Positions 11,048-18,833 of a stretch of 35,909 nt of DNA are shown here, in pieces. A program made the position numbers and the translations under genes. Positions within the stretch are counted from its first letter, which is position 1; each line of letters opens with the position of its first letter. The notes beneath the pieces are model-generated. The model was not told the DNA's origin. It saw only the letters and a program-made list of their open reading frames with translations, and did not search any database. Origin of the DNA: Gammaproteobacteria bacterium. Its GTDB lineage: Bacteria; Pseudomonadota; Gammaproteobacteria; Steroidobacterales; PWYM01. The DNA is taken from positions 1 through 35,909 of the forward strand of contig PWZL01000073.1 of NCBI GenBank assembly GCA_003567475.1. Direction: 5' to 3'.

Positions 11048-11397
11048 TCCAGCGCCCCCTTCTTCCATTCGTAGATGAAACCGATCACCAGGATGGACAG
11101 GAATATCCCCATCGCCACGAGCCCGAAGGTGCCGATCTCCTCCAGTGAGATGGCCCACGGAAACAGAAAGGCGATTTCAAGATCGAAAATGATGAAGAGG
11201 ATGGCGACGAGGTAGTAGCGGACGTCGAACTTCATGCGGGTGTCTTCGAAGGCCTCGAAACCACACTCGTAAGGAGAGAGTTTCTCGACGTCTTTATCGC
11301 CGCGACCCAGCGCAAAGCCCAGCACCAGCAGCACCGATCCCATCACGGCAGCGATGCCGAGGAAGATCACGACTGGCAGATACTGTTCCAACATCAT
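11038..11397 (-). CDS. nuoA: NADH-quinone oxidoreductase subunit A (first gene of nuo operon)
   Basis: Small membrane subunit of complex I (119 residues) with three transmembrane helices. The conserved loop between helices 1 and 2 reads [11 protein letters not shown], with the Cys used as a marker of the active/deactive transition in mitochondria, followed by the [22 protein letters not shown] helix with its buried acidic residues. The ATG at 11397 has AGGA about eleven bases upstream; a TTG one codon earlier (11400) is also possible. It heads the nuoABCDEFGHIJKL set. Confidence 0.95.
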   Translation of the reverse strand: MMLEQYLPVVIFLGIAAVMGSVLLVLGFALGRGDKDVEKLSPYECGFEAFEDTRMKFDVRYYLVAILFIIFDLEIAFLFPWAISLEEIGTFGLVAMGIFLSILVIGFIYEWKKGALEWD

Positions 11398-11440
11398 CAA
11401 CGGTGTCCTGCGTCGGTCGCCCCTGGCGTTCGAGATGCCA

Positions 11441-11446
11441 ATTGTA
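11441..11446 (-). promoter_or_regulatory. candidate -10 box for nuo operon
   Basis: The only promoter-like hexamer seen in the 116 bases between the tRNA-Leu 3' end and nuoA is TACAAT on the minus strand (five of six matches to TATAAT), 44 bases before nuoA. The -35 region at 17-18 bases is poor (GTCGCG or TGTCGC), so an activator or read-through from the tRNA and secG side may contribute. A plausible but unproved call. Confidence 0.35.
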
Positions 11447-11513
11447 ACAGGCGACCGCGGTGTCGCGACATCACATCGGGTGATATCGCCACGTTGACGC
11501 GGAGAGTCGTGTG

Positions 11514-11598
11514 TGGTGCCGACGGCCGGACTCGAACCGGCACGGCTTTCGCCACTGCCCCCTCAAGACAGCGTGTCTACCAATTCCACCACGTCGGC
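11514..11598 (-). tRNA. leuU: tRNA-Leu(GAG)
   Basis: The minus strand reads as a complete class II leucine tRNA of 85 bases with the 3' CCA encoded (11514-11516). The acceptor stem is GCCGACG paired with CGTCGGC, the anticodon stem is CTGTC/GGCAG, and the loop TTGAGGG gives anticodon GAG. A long variable arm follows, and the T arm is GCCGG-TTCGAGT-CCGGC. Decodes CUC and CUU. It lies 46 bases after secG, the same secG-leuU neighbourhood as in E. coli, so it is probably processed from a read-through transcript. Confidence 0.96.
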
Positions 11599-11644
11599 AT
11601 GTTCAAACATCGATAATGCGGAGCAGCTCGACTGCACTTGGTGC

Positions 11645-12028
11645 TCAGTCGAGACTCGGCACCTCGTCTTCCTCGTCCCGCAACGGCGGCTGTTCGAGCT
11701 CTGGCAGATCACCCGGCAGCGGAGTAATGACCGCTTCCCGGTCGCGGAGACCGGTGCCTGGCACAGTCTGCTCCATCAAGCTCGTCGGCTCCGACCGCTG
11801 ACCACTGAAAAAAGCCAGCGTCAGGCTGGAGAGGAAAAACATCGTCGCCAGCACAGCGGTGCTGCGCGACATGAAATTGGCCGACCCGCGTGACCCGAAC
11901 ACGGTCCCGGAGGCGCCGGCTCCGAACGCCGCGCCCGCCTCGGCACCCTTGCCACGCTGCAGGAGCACGAGACCGACAATCAACACGGCAATCAATACAT
12001 GAGTGACCAGAACGACAGTCTGTAACAT
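11645..12028 (-). CDS. secG: Preprotein translocase subunit SecG
   Basis: Small membrane subunit that assists SecYE and SecA in protein export. The 127-residue protein has a first transmembrane helix (about 3-23), then the family motif LLQRGKGAEAGAAFGAGASGTVFGSRGSANFMSR, then a second helix (about 57-76). The C-terminal 50 residues are acidic and proline-rich, ending in DEEDEVPSLD. That tail is unconserved and makes the protein slightly longer than E. coli SecG (110). It starts 11 bases after tpiA and precedes tRNA-Leu. Confidence 0.95.
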   Translation of the reverse strand: MLQTVVLVTHVLIAVLIVGLVLLQRGKGAEAGAAFGAGASGTVFGSRGSANFMSRSTAVLATMFFLSSLTLAFFSGQRSEPTSLMEQTVPGTGLRDREAVITPLPGDLPELEQPPLRDEEDEVPSLD

Positions 12029-12039
12029 TTACGAATCCG

Positions 12040-12792
12040 TCAGGCCGCAGCGCGGCAGATATTCAGAAACTCCTCGGCCTTGAGCGATGCACCGCCGACC
12101 AGGCCGCCGTCCACGTCCGGCTGAGAGAACAGTATCGCGGCATTGTCTGCCTTGACACTCCCGCCGTAGAGGATCCGAAGCGAATCCGCAATTCTAGCAT
12201 CAATCCCGGCGATCTTCCCACGCAAATACGCGTGCACGGACTGCGCCTGCTCGGGTGTCGCCGTACGTCCGGTGCCGATGGCCCAGACCGGCTCGTAGGC
12301 CAGTACGGCCCGCGACAGCGATGCCGCGCCGGCCGCGGCAATCACCGCATCGAGCTGGCGGGCCACGACTTCCTCGGTCTGACCGGCTTCGCGTTGCTGC
12401 AGCGTCTCGCCAACACACAGCACGGGCACCAGCCCCGCCGCCTCGGCGGCGACGAATTTGCGCGCCACCACCGCGTCATCCTCACCATACAGCGCGCGTC
12501 GCTCCGAATGACCCACGAGCACATGCGTGACACCACAGTCGGCGAGCATCGCGCCCGACACCTCGCCGGTGAACGCACCCGAGGCCTCGTGGCTCAGATT
12601 CTGCGCACCCACGGCCAGCGGTGCGTCTCCAGCCGCGGCAATCACCTCGGCGAGGTAGACAAACGGCGGACAGACCATCACCTCGCAGGGCAGCCCTCCC
12701 CGCAGGCCGTCCGCCACGGCATGTACAAGCTCGCCGTTTGCGTGACGTGAGCCATGCATTTTCCAGTTTCCGGCGACCAGTGGCGTTCTCAT
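12040..12792 (-). CDS. tpiA: Triose-phosphate isomerase
   Basis: Cytosolic glycolytic and gluconeogenic enzyme that interconverts dihydroxyacetone phosphate and glyceraldehyde 3-phosphate. Of normal length (250 residues), it has the complete catalytic set: N9 and K11 in AGNWKMHG, H95 in VGHSERR and E167 in the signature AYEPVWAIGTGRTA, then the phosphate-binding ILYGGSVKADNA. ATG start at 12792. It lies between glmM and secG, as in Pseudomonas and Xanthomonas, with 86 bases before it in which I see nothing clear. Confidence 0.97.
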   Translation of the reverse strand: MRTPLVAGNWKMHGSRHANGELVHAVADGLRGGLPCEVMVCPPFVYLAEVIAAAGDAPLAVGAQNLSHEASGAFTGEVSGAMLADCGVTHVLVGHSERRALYGEDDAVVARKFVAAEAAGLVPVLCVGETLQQREAGQTEEVVARQLDAVIAAAGAASLSRAVLAYEPVWAIGTGRTATPEQAQSVHAYLRGKIAGIDARIADSLRILYGGSVKADNAAILFSQPDVDGGLVGGASLKAEEFLNICRAAA

Positions 12793-12878
12793 GGATTATG
12801 CGCATCCCGCAATCAAGTGACGTGGCGACGGACCCAAGGCCTCTCCCGCCGGCGCGGCGTGAGGATAGACAGGCGCCG

Positions 12879-14240
12879 TCAGGAAATCAATCGCGCCGAA
12901 GCCCCGCCCGCGGCCTCGCGCACCGCATCGGCAATCTGCCCGGCAAAGCGTCGAATCTCGCCGTCGCTCTCGCCTTCGACCATGACCCGGATCACCGGCT
13001 CGGTCCCGGACGGCCGCAACACGACCCGACCCCGCTCGCCCAGGGTCCGTTCGACGTCGAGCACCGCCTCACGAACCCCGGCGGCCTCCTCCAGCACGAG
13101 CCGGTGGTCCAGACGCACATTGACGAGCACCTGGGGCAGGCGCTCCATGCCGGCGGCCAGTTCATCAAGACCGCGACCCGTGCGGCGCATGACCGCCAGC
13201 ACCTGCAGCGCAGCAATCAGACCGTCTCCGGTGGTGGTCCGGTCCAGACACAGCAGGTGCCCGGAGGTCTCCCCGCCAAGAATCCCGCCGGTGGCCTGCA
13301 GCATCGAGAGCACGTGGCGGTCTCCGACCTTCGCGCGCTGGAAACCGATTCCGGCGCCGATCAACGCACGCTCGAGCCCTAGGTTGCTCATCACAGTGCC
13401 GACCACCGGGCCACGGAGTTCGCCCGTGGAACGCCGATCCATCGCCAGGATGTACAACAGCTGATCACCATCGACCACGTTGCCCTTGTGATCCACCATG
13501 ACCAGGCGATCGCCGTCACCGTCAAGCGCGATGCCCAGATCGGCCCGTACCCCAGGCACGGTCATCTGCAGCAGGTCAGGTCGAGTCGAGCCACACCCGG
13601 CGTTGATGTTGCGGCCATTCGGCGAGCACCCGACCGGTACCAGATCCGCTTCGAGTTCGGCCAGCACCCGCGGCGCCACCTTGTAGGCGGCGCCATGCGC
13701 ACAGTCGATCACCACCTTGATCCCGGCCAAATCCTGGCCAGCGGGAAAACTTGCGCGACAGAACTCCTGGTACAGCGATCGCGCACGGGTGGCGATCTCG
13801 GCTTTGCCGAGCGACCCGGAATCGCGTGTCTGTGGACCACCGCCCTCCAGTGCGGCTTCGATGCGCATCTCAAGCTCGTCCGAGAGTTTGAGACCGTGGC
13901 GGTCGAAGAACTTGATCCCGTTGTCGTCGTAAGGATTGTGTGAGGCGCTGATCACCACGCCGAAGTCGGCGTTCAACGCCTGTGTGAGATAGGCGATACC
14001 CGGCGTCGGCAGGGGGCCCAGCAGCCCGACGTCCAGCCCCGAGGCCACGAAGCCGGCCTCGAGCGCTGACTCGAACATGTAGCCCGACACCCGCGTGTCC
14101 TTGCCGATCAGCACCGAACCGCCCGCAGGCGCGAGCACTGACGCGGCCGCACTGGCAAGCCGCAAAGCGAAATCCACCGTCATCGGTGGCTCGCCCACCC
14201 GGCCACGGATGCCGTCGGTCCCGAAATACTGACGTGTCAT
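12879..14240 (-). CDS. glmM: Phosphoglucosamine mutase
   Basis: Converts glucosamine 6-phosphate to glucosamine 1-phosphate, a step towards UDP-N-acetylglucosamine for peptidoglycan and lipopolysaccharide. The 453-residue protein has the expected four-domain pattern: FGTDGIRG at 6-13, the active-site phosphoserine S100 in ISASHNPYDDNGIKFF, the metal loop DGDGD at 240-244 followed by R, the sugar loop GGETSGH, and the phosphate loop RPSGTEP in the C-terminal domain. The ATG overlaps the folP stop by four bases (ATGA), so the two are probably translated together. Confidence 0.97.
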   Translation of the reverse strand: MTRQYFGTDGIRGRVGEPPMTVDFALRLASAAASVLAPAGGSVLIGKDTRVSGYMFESALEAGFVASGLDVGLLGPLPTPGIAYLTQALNADFGVVISASHNPYDDNGIKFFDRHGLKLSDELEMRIEAALEGGGPQTRDSGSLGKAEIATRARSLYQEFCRASFPAGQDLAGIKVVIDCAHGAAYKVAPRVLAELEADLVPVGCSPNGRNINAGCGSTRPDLLQMTVPGVRADLGIALDGDGDRLVMVDHKGNVVDGDQLLYILAMDRRSTGELRGPVVGTVMSNLGLERALIGAGIGFQRAKVGDRHVLSMLQATGGILGGETSGHLLCLDRTTTGDGLIAALQVLAVMRRTGRGLDELAAGMERLPQVLVNVRLDHRLVLEEAAGVREAVLDVERTLGERGRVVLRPSGTEPVIRVMVEGESDGEIRRFAGQIADAVREAAGGASARLIS

Positions 14241-15103
14241 GCCTCTTCCCCTTGGGTCTGCACACCGGCCAAGCGCCAGATGGCCAGCGCGTCGGCTGTC
14301 TCCGCAACGTCGTGCGCGCGCACCACGCGCGCCCCGCGCGCCACGGCGGCAAGCGCCAAGGCGAGGCTCCCGGCGAGGCGCCGCGGAACCTCCCGCCCGA
14401 GCAGCCGACCAATCATCGACTTCCGCGACAGCCCCACAAGTATCGGCATGCCGCTGGCCACCAGCACGGGCAACCCGCGTAACAGTGCCAGATTATGCGC
14501 ATCCAGCTTGCCGAAACCGAATCCCGGATCGAGCAACAGGCGGTGTCGGCCAATCCCGGCAGCGTCACAGCTTGCCACGCGTTGTTGCAGGAACGCGCTG
14601 ACTTCGCTCACAACGTCATGATACTCGGGCGCCGCCTGCATGGTCCGAGGCTCGCCCTGCATATGCATCAGGCAGACCGCGGCATCACTGTCGGCGATCG
14701 CCTCGAGCGCACCAGGCGCCCGCAGGGCATTGACATCGTTGATCAGCCCCGCCCCGGCAGCCACCGCCTCGCGCATCAACGCAGGCTTGAGGGTATCCAC
14801 CGACACCGGCACCGCCAACTCCCGTACCAGCCGCCTGAGAACAGGCAGCACCCGGCGGCGCTCCTCCTCCAGCGACACCGGGGGCGCGCCCGGTCGGGTC
14901 GATTCCCCGCCGAGATCGATGAGGGCAGCGCCCTCGGCCACCATCTCGGCGGCCCGGGCGGCAGCCCTTCCCGGGTCCAGAAATCGCCCGCCGTCCGAGA
15001 ACGAATCTGGCGTGACGTTCAGCACCCCCATGACCCGGGGCCTGGAGAGGTCGAGTAGATGATCACCGCAGCGCAGCTGGCAGCGCTCCGATTCACCTGT
15101 CAT
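14237..15103 (-). CDS. folP: Dihydropteroate synthase
   Basis: Joins p-aminobenzoate to the pterin diphosphate in folate synthesis; target of sulfonamides. The TIM-barrel motifs are present in the 288-residue product: MGVLNVTPDSFSDGG at 25-39, DLGGESTRPGA, SVDTLKP, INDVNAL, LLDPGFGFGK and GLSRKSMIG. I chose the ATG at 15103, the closest to the conserved core. The frame is open 17 residues further upstream, but that part would be encoded by the hairpin between ftsH and folP. Overlaps glmM by four bases. Confidence 0.95.
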   Translation of the reverse strand: MTGESERCQLRCGDHLLDLSRPRVMGVLNVTPDSFSDGGRFLDPGRAAARAAEMVAEGAALIDLGGESTRPGAPPVSLEEERRRVLPVLRRLVRELAVPVSVDTLKPALMREAVAAGAGLINDVNALRAPGALEAIADSDAAVCLMHMQGEPRTMQAAPEYHDVVSEVSAFLQQRVASCDAAGIGRHRLLLDPGFGFGKLDAHNLALLRGLPVLVASGMPILVGLSRKSMIGRLLGREVPRRLAGSLALALAAVARGARVVRAHDVAETADALAIWRLAGVQTQGEEA

Positions 15104-15123
15104 TCCGCGGCCCCCCGAAACGA

Positions 15124-15147
15124 CGAAAGGCCCCGAGGGGCCTTTCG
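15124..15147 (-). terminator. Hairpin terminator after ftsH
   Basis: A perfect ten-base-pair inverted repeat (CGAAAGGCCC / GGGCCTTTCG) with a four-base loop begins 24 bases after the ftsH stop. On the minus strand it is followed by TCGTTTCGG, only moderately T-rich. This looks like an intrinsic terminator for ftsH, but it ends just 20 bases before the folP start, so folP transcription must read through it or start very close by. Confidence 0.65.
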
Positions 15148-15171
15148 CGGACACGCTGCCTGCCGCGTCAT

Positions 15172-17097
15172 TCAGTGCTGGCTTGCCGGACCGCCGATCG
15201 CACCCTCACCGCCGGACTCGCGGGGCTTGCGGGTCTCGCCGGAGCCGGCGCTCGGCGGCGTGTCTGACTCCTCCCAGCTCTTGGGCGGTCGCGGCTCACG
15301 GCCTTCCATGATGTCACGGATCTGCTGCTCATCGATGGTCTCGTACTTGATCAGTGCGTCGGCCATGGTGTGCAGCTTGTCGACGTTCTCTTCCAGGATT
15401 TCCGTAGACCGTGCGTAACTCTCGTCGATGATCTTGCGGATTTCCTCGTCGATGGTGTGCGCAGTGACGTCCGACACCTGCTTGTGCCGGGTCACCGAGC
15501 GACCCAGAAACACCTCGCCATCATCTTCGCTGTAGGTCAGCGGACCAAGCCGGTCGGAGAGCCCCCATTTGGTGACCATATTCCGCGCGATGTCGGTCGC
15601 TCGCTCGATGTCGTTGGAGGCGCCAGTCGTGACCTGGTCGGCACCGAAAATCAGCTCTTCGGCAATGCGACCTCCGAACAGACTGCAGATCTGCGAGCGC
15701 AGACGCTGCTTGGAGTAGCTGTAGCGATCCTCTTCAGGCAGGAACATGGTCACACCCAGGGCCCGGCCTCGCGGAATGATGCTGACTTTGTACACCGGAT
15801 CATGATCAGGCACCGTGAGGCCTACGATGGCATGGCCAGCCTCATGGTAGGCCGTCAACTTCTTTTCACCCTCGTTCATGACCATGGAGCGGCGTTCCGC
15901 GCCCATCATGATCTTGTCCTTGGCCTTCTCGAAGTCTTCCATGCCCACCAGTCGCCGGTTGGCGCGCGCCGCGAACAGGGCCGCCTCGTTGACCAGGTTC
16001 GCCAGATCCGCCCCCGAGAAACCGGGTGTCCCGCGGGCGATTACCCCGGGACGGACATCATCGCCGAGCGGAACCTTGCGCATGTGAACCTTGATGATCT
16101 GTTCGCGACCGCGCACGTCCGGCAACGGCACCACCACCTGGCGATCGAATCGACCAGGGCGCAGCAGCGCCGGATCGAGCACGTCAGGCCGGTTGGTGGC
16201 AGCGATGACGATGATGCCCTCGTTACCCTCGAACCCGTCCATCTCGACCAGCAGCTGATTCAGCGTCTGCTCACGCTCATCATGACCACCGCCCAGCCCG
16301 GCGCCCCGATGGCGGCCGACCGCGTCGATCTCATCGATGAAGATGATGCAGGGGGCGTGCTTCTTGGCCTGCTCGAACATGTCGCGCACTCGCGAAGCGC
16401 CCACGCCGACGAACATCTCGACGAAATCCGAACCGGAGATGGTGAAAAACGGGACCTTCGCCTCACCGGCGATAGCCCGCGCCAGCAGCGTCTTGCCGGT
16501 GCCTGGCGGACCGACCATCAGCACGCCCTTTGGAATCTTGCCGCCGAGACGCTGAAACTTGGACGGATCCTTGAGGAAGTCGACCACCTCAACGACCTCT
16601 TCCTTGGCCTCGTCAGCCCCGGCGACATCGTTGAAGGTGACGTTCACCTGATCTTCGCCCAGCAGCCTGGCCTTGCTCTTGCCAAAGGACATGGCGCCGC
16701 GGCCCGCACCCCCGCCCTGCATCTGGCGCATGAAGTAGATCCAGACGGCGATCAGCAGCAGGATCGGGAACGAGGAGATGAACAGTTGCATCAGGAAGGA
16801 GGTCTGCCGGGGCGCGCTCGCGTCAATGCGCACGTTGTTATCCAGCAGGGTGCTGATCAATGCGGTGTTGTCGGTTTCCGGGTTATAGACCAGAAACTGC
16901 TCATTCCCGCGCACCGCCCGGATCGTGTCGCCTTCAAAGGTGACCTTGTCGACCTGCCCCTGACGGACCTGGCTGAGGAAGGCCGAATATTCCAGGGTCT
17001 CGACGGTTCTGCCACCGGTGCCGAAGCTGTTGAACACCGACATCAGCACGATCGCGATCACGATCCACAAGATGATATTTTTCGCCATGTCGTTCAA
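15172..17097 (-). CDS. ftsH: ATP-dependent zinc metalloprotease FtsH
   Basis: Inner-membrane AAA+ protease that extracts and degrades membrane and unstable cytosolic proteins; in E. coli it controls sigma-32 and LpxC. Counting from the TTG at 17097 (641 residues): TM1 about 7-25, a periplasmic domain, TM2 about 103-123, Walker A GPPGTGKT at 196-203, Walker B IIFIDE at 251-256, second region of homology about 300-319 and the zinc site HEAGH at 418-422. The TTG start (reading MNDMAKN) is seven bases after GAGGG; the ATG at 17088 is 16 bases from it, so the TTG is preferred. The 172 bases between it and rlmE show no convincing promoter and no sigma-32 box. Confidence 0.96.
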   Translation of the reverse strand: MNDMAKNIILWIVIAIVLMSVFNSFGTGGRTVETLEYSAFLSQVRQGQVDKVTFEGDTIRAVRGNEQFLVYNPETDNTALISTLLDNNVRIDASAPRQTSFLMQLFISSFPILLLIAVWIYFMRQMQGGGAGRGAMSFGKSKARLLGEDQVNVTFNDVAGADEAKEEVVEVVDFLKDPSKFQRLGGKIPKGVLMVGPPGTGKTLLARAIAGEAKVPFFTISGSDFVEMFVGVGASRVRDMFEQAKKHAPCIIFIDEIDAVGRHRGAGLGGGHDEREQTLNQLLVEMDGFEGNEGIIVIAATNRPDVLDPALLRPGRFDRQVVVPLPDVRGREQIIKVHMRKVPLGDDVRPGVIARGTPGFSGADLANLVNEAALFAARANRRLVGMEDFEKAKDKIMMGAERRSMVMNEGEKKLTAYHEAGHAIVGLTVPDHDPVYKVSIIPRGRALGVTMFLPEEDRYSYSKQRLRSQICSLFGGRIAEELIFGADQVTTGASNDIERATDIARNMVTKWGLSDRLGPLTYSEDDGEVFLGRSVTRHKQVSDVTAHTIDEEIRKIIDESYARSTEILEENVDKLHTMADALIKYETIDEQQIRDIMEGREPRPPKSWEESDTPPSAGSGETRKPRESGGEGAIGGPASQH

Positions 17098-17269
17098 CGA
17101 CTTACCCTCGCTGACGCCGCGTTCCCTGCGGCTTGGTTGCTGATGCCGGACGATCGATAGTGACCGCCATTCGAAACTTGGATCTGTGCACTGTCGCACA
17201 TACCTGATAGGACACTACACCATGCATTAGGTTCTCGCCACCGTACGGCGCACGTCCATCCCGCCGGCT

Positions 17270-17911
17270 TCATCCACCCGCAGCGCGCTCCGCGCGCAGC
17301 CCACGGGCCACCAGATAGGTCTCGCGACTGTCGCCGCGGGACGCGCCCGGCTTGCGCACCCGCACCTGATCGAAATCACCGCGACACTCGCGCACGAAAT
17401 CGTCAAACCCCTCGCCATGGAACAGCTTCGTGACAAAATCCCCGCCGGGACGCAGCGTGCGTCGCGCGAACTCCAGCGCCAGCTCCGCCAGCAGCATCGC
17501 GCGGGGTTGATCCACCGCACGGGTGCCGCTCAGGTTTGGCGCCATGTCCGACAACACCACATCCACGCGATCCCCGGACAGGGCCTCGAGCACGCTCGCC
17601 AGCACCTCATCTGCAGTGAAGTCACCCTGAAGGATTTCAACCCCCGCCAGCGCATCCATCGGCAACAGGTCCAGGGCAAATACCCGACCCCGACCCTGCA
17701 GCCGTCGCGCGGCATACTGGCTCCAGCCCCCTGGTGCGGCGCCGAGATCGACGACCACCTGGCCGGGACGCAGCAGCCGGTCTCGCTGGTCGATCTCTTC
17801 GAGCTTGAAGACTGCCCGGGACCGCCAGCCCTCACTGCGGGCCCGTCGGGTCCATGGATCCTGCGCCTGACGCCGCAACCAGCGCTGGCTGCTCGAACTT
17901 CGCCGCGCCAT
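17270..17911 (-). CDS. rlmE: 23S rRNA (uridine-2'-O)-methyltransferase RlmE (FtsJ/RrmJ)
   Basis: Heat-shock-linked methyltransferase that modifies U2552 in the 23S A-loop. The 213-residue protein has the SAM-binding motif [15 protein letters not shown] (53-67) and the K-D-K-E catalytic tetrad K37, D122 (in SDMAPN), K162 (in VTKLF) and E197 (in SRETYLVA). The start at ATG 17911 has AGGT nine bases upstream and gives the usual basic N-terminus [15 protein letters not shown]. Located upstream of ftsH as in E. coli, and divergent from yhbY. Confidence 0.95.
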   Translation of the reverse strand: MARRSSSSQRWLRRQAQDPWTRRARSEGWRSRAVFKLEEIDQRDRLLRPGQVVVDLGAAPGGWSQYAARRLQGRGRVFALDLLPMDALAGVEILQGDFTADEVLASVLEALSGDRVDVVLSDMAPNLSGTRAVDQPRAMLLAELALEFARRTLRPGGDFVTKLFHGEGFDDFVRECRGDFDQVRVRKPGASRGDSRETYLVARGLRAERAAGG

Positions 17912-18039
17912 CAGCCGACCACCTGCGCCCTGGAGTGCTGCGTCCATGTCAACGAATACGCCTCGGGCGCGGAGGCGGATGCAAGCGCCAGCGATGCATG
18001 CGAAAATTCCCGTTCCTTGAGGTTTTCGGCGCGATCCAC

Positions 18040-18342
18040 ATGACGCTGCTCAGCGACACCCAGAAGAAGTATCTCCGCAGTCTCGGACACGGACTCAAAC
18101 CGGTTGTGATGGTGGGCGGCAATGGCATCACCCCGGCACTGCTGCGTGAGGCCGACATCACTCTCGACAGCCATGAACTCATCAAGGTACGGCTGCGGGT
18201 GGGCGACCGCGAAGCCCGCGACACTGCCATCGCGGCCATCGTCGACGCCACAGGCGCCACGCTGGTGCAGCGCATCGGCCACGTCGCCCTGCTCTACCGC
18301 CGCCATCCCGAACAACCAGGCATCATCCTGCCCTCTGGCTGA
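18040..18342 (+). CDS. yhbY: Ribosome assembly RNA-binding protein YhbY (CRM domain)
   Basis: Small RNA-binding protein of the CRM family, associated with pre-50S ribosomes. The 100-residue product begins [21 protein letters not shown] and has the CRM loop [15 protein letters not shown], close to the 97-residue E. coli protein. No good ribosome site precedes the ATG at 18040 (the nearest GAGG is 16 bases away); an in-frame ATG at 17998 would add 14 residues but is no better supported. Divergent from rlmE, a conserved arrangement, and its 3' end faces greA 11 bases away. Confidence 0.92.
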   Translation: MTLLSDTQKKYLRSLGHGLKPVVMVGGNGITPALLREADITLDSHELIKVRLRVGDREARDTAIAAIVDATGATLVQRIGHVALLYRRHPEQPGIILPSG

Positions 18343-18353
18343 GGCATGGGAAT

Positions 18354-18833
18354 TCAGATGTAGCGCACTTCCAGGATTTCGAAGCGCTTGGCGCCACCTG
18401 GTGCATTGACTTCGACCTCGTCACCCTCCTCCTTGCCGATCAGCGCACGGGCGATCGGCGAGCTGATCGAGATCAGCCCCTGCTTGCTGTCGGCCTCGTC
18501 GTCACCCACGATCTGGTAGGTCACGTCGCGACCGTCATGTTCATCGTGCAACACAACCGTGGTGCCGAAGACCACCTTGCCGCGGTTTTCGAGTTGCGTG
18601 ACATCGATGATCTGGGCGTTCGACAGCTTCGCTTCAATTTCGCTGATGCGCCCCTCGATAAACCCCTGCTGTTCCTTCGCGGCATGGTATTCGGCGTTCT
18701 CCTTGAGATCACCATGCGCACGCGCTTCGGCAATCGCGGCGATGACTCGAGGACGCTCTCCCGATTTCAATCGCTTGAGTTCCTCACGAAGCTTCTCAGC
18801 GCCCCGCAACGTCAATGGCACCCGCTGGCTCAT
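18354..18833 (-). CDS. greA: Transcription elongation factor GreA
   Basis: Binds the RNA polymerase secondary channel and stimulates cleavage of backtracked RNA. Normal length (159 residues). The N-terminal coiled coil runs over residues 1-75 with the tip sequence [20 protein letters not shown], holding the conserved acidic tip residues Asp and Glu; a FKBP-like C-terminal domain follows, containing [22 protein letters not shown]. The ATG overlaps the carB stop (ATGA), so greA is the last gene of the carAB transcript and probably translationally coupled. Confidence 0.97.
   Translation of the reverse strand: MSQRVPLTLRGAEKLREELKRLKSGERPRVIAAIAEARAHGDLKENAEYHAAKEQQGFIEGRISEIEAKLSNAQIIDVTQLENRGKVVFGTTVVLHDEHDGRDVTYQIVGDDEADSKQGLISISSPIARALIGKEEGDEVEVNAPGGAKRFEILEVRYI

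Noticed and set aside
15370..17160. 596-codon open frame on the plus strand opposite ftsH
   Set aside because: It mirrors ftsH exactly, has no family motifs and reads as His/Arg/Gln-rich sequence expected from the antisense of a GC-rich gene.
17098..17269. Heat-shock promoter for ftsH
   Set aside because: I searched the minus strand for CTTGAA and CCCCAT type boxes and for a good -35/-10 pair and found none that fits in both sequence and spacing.
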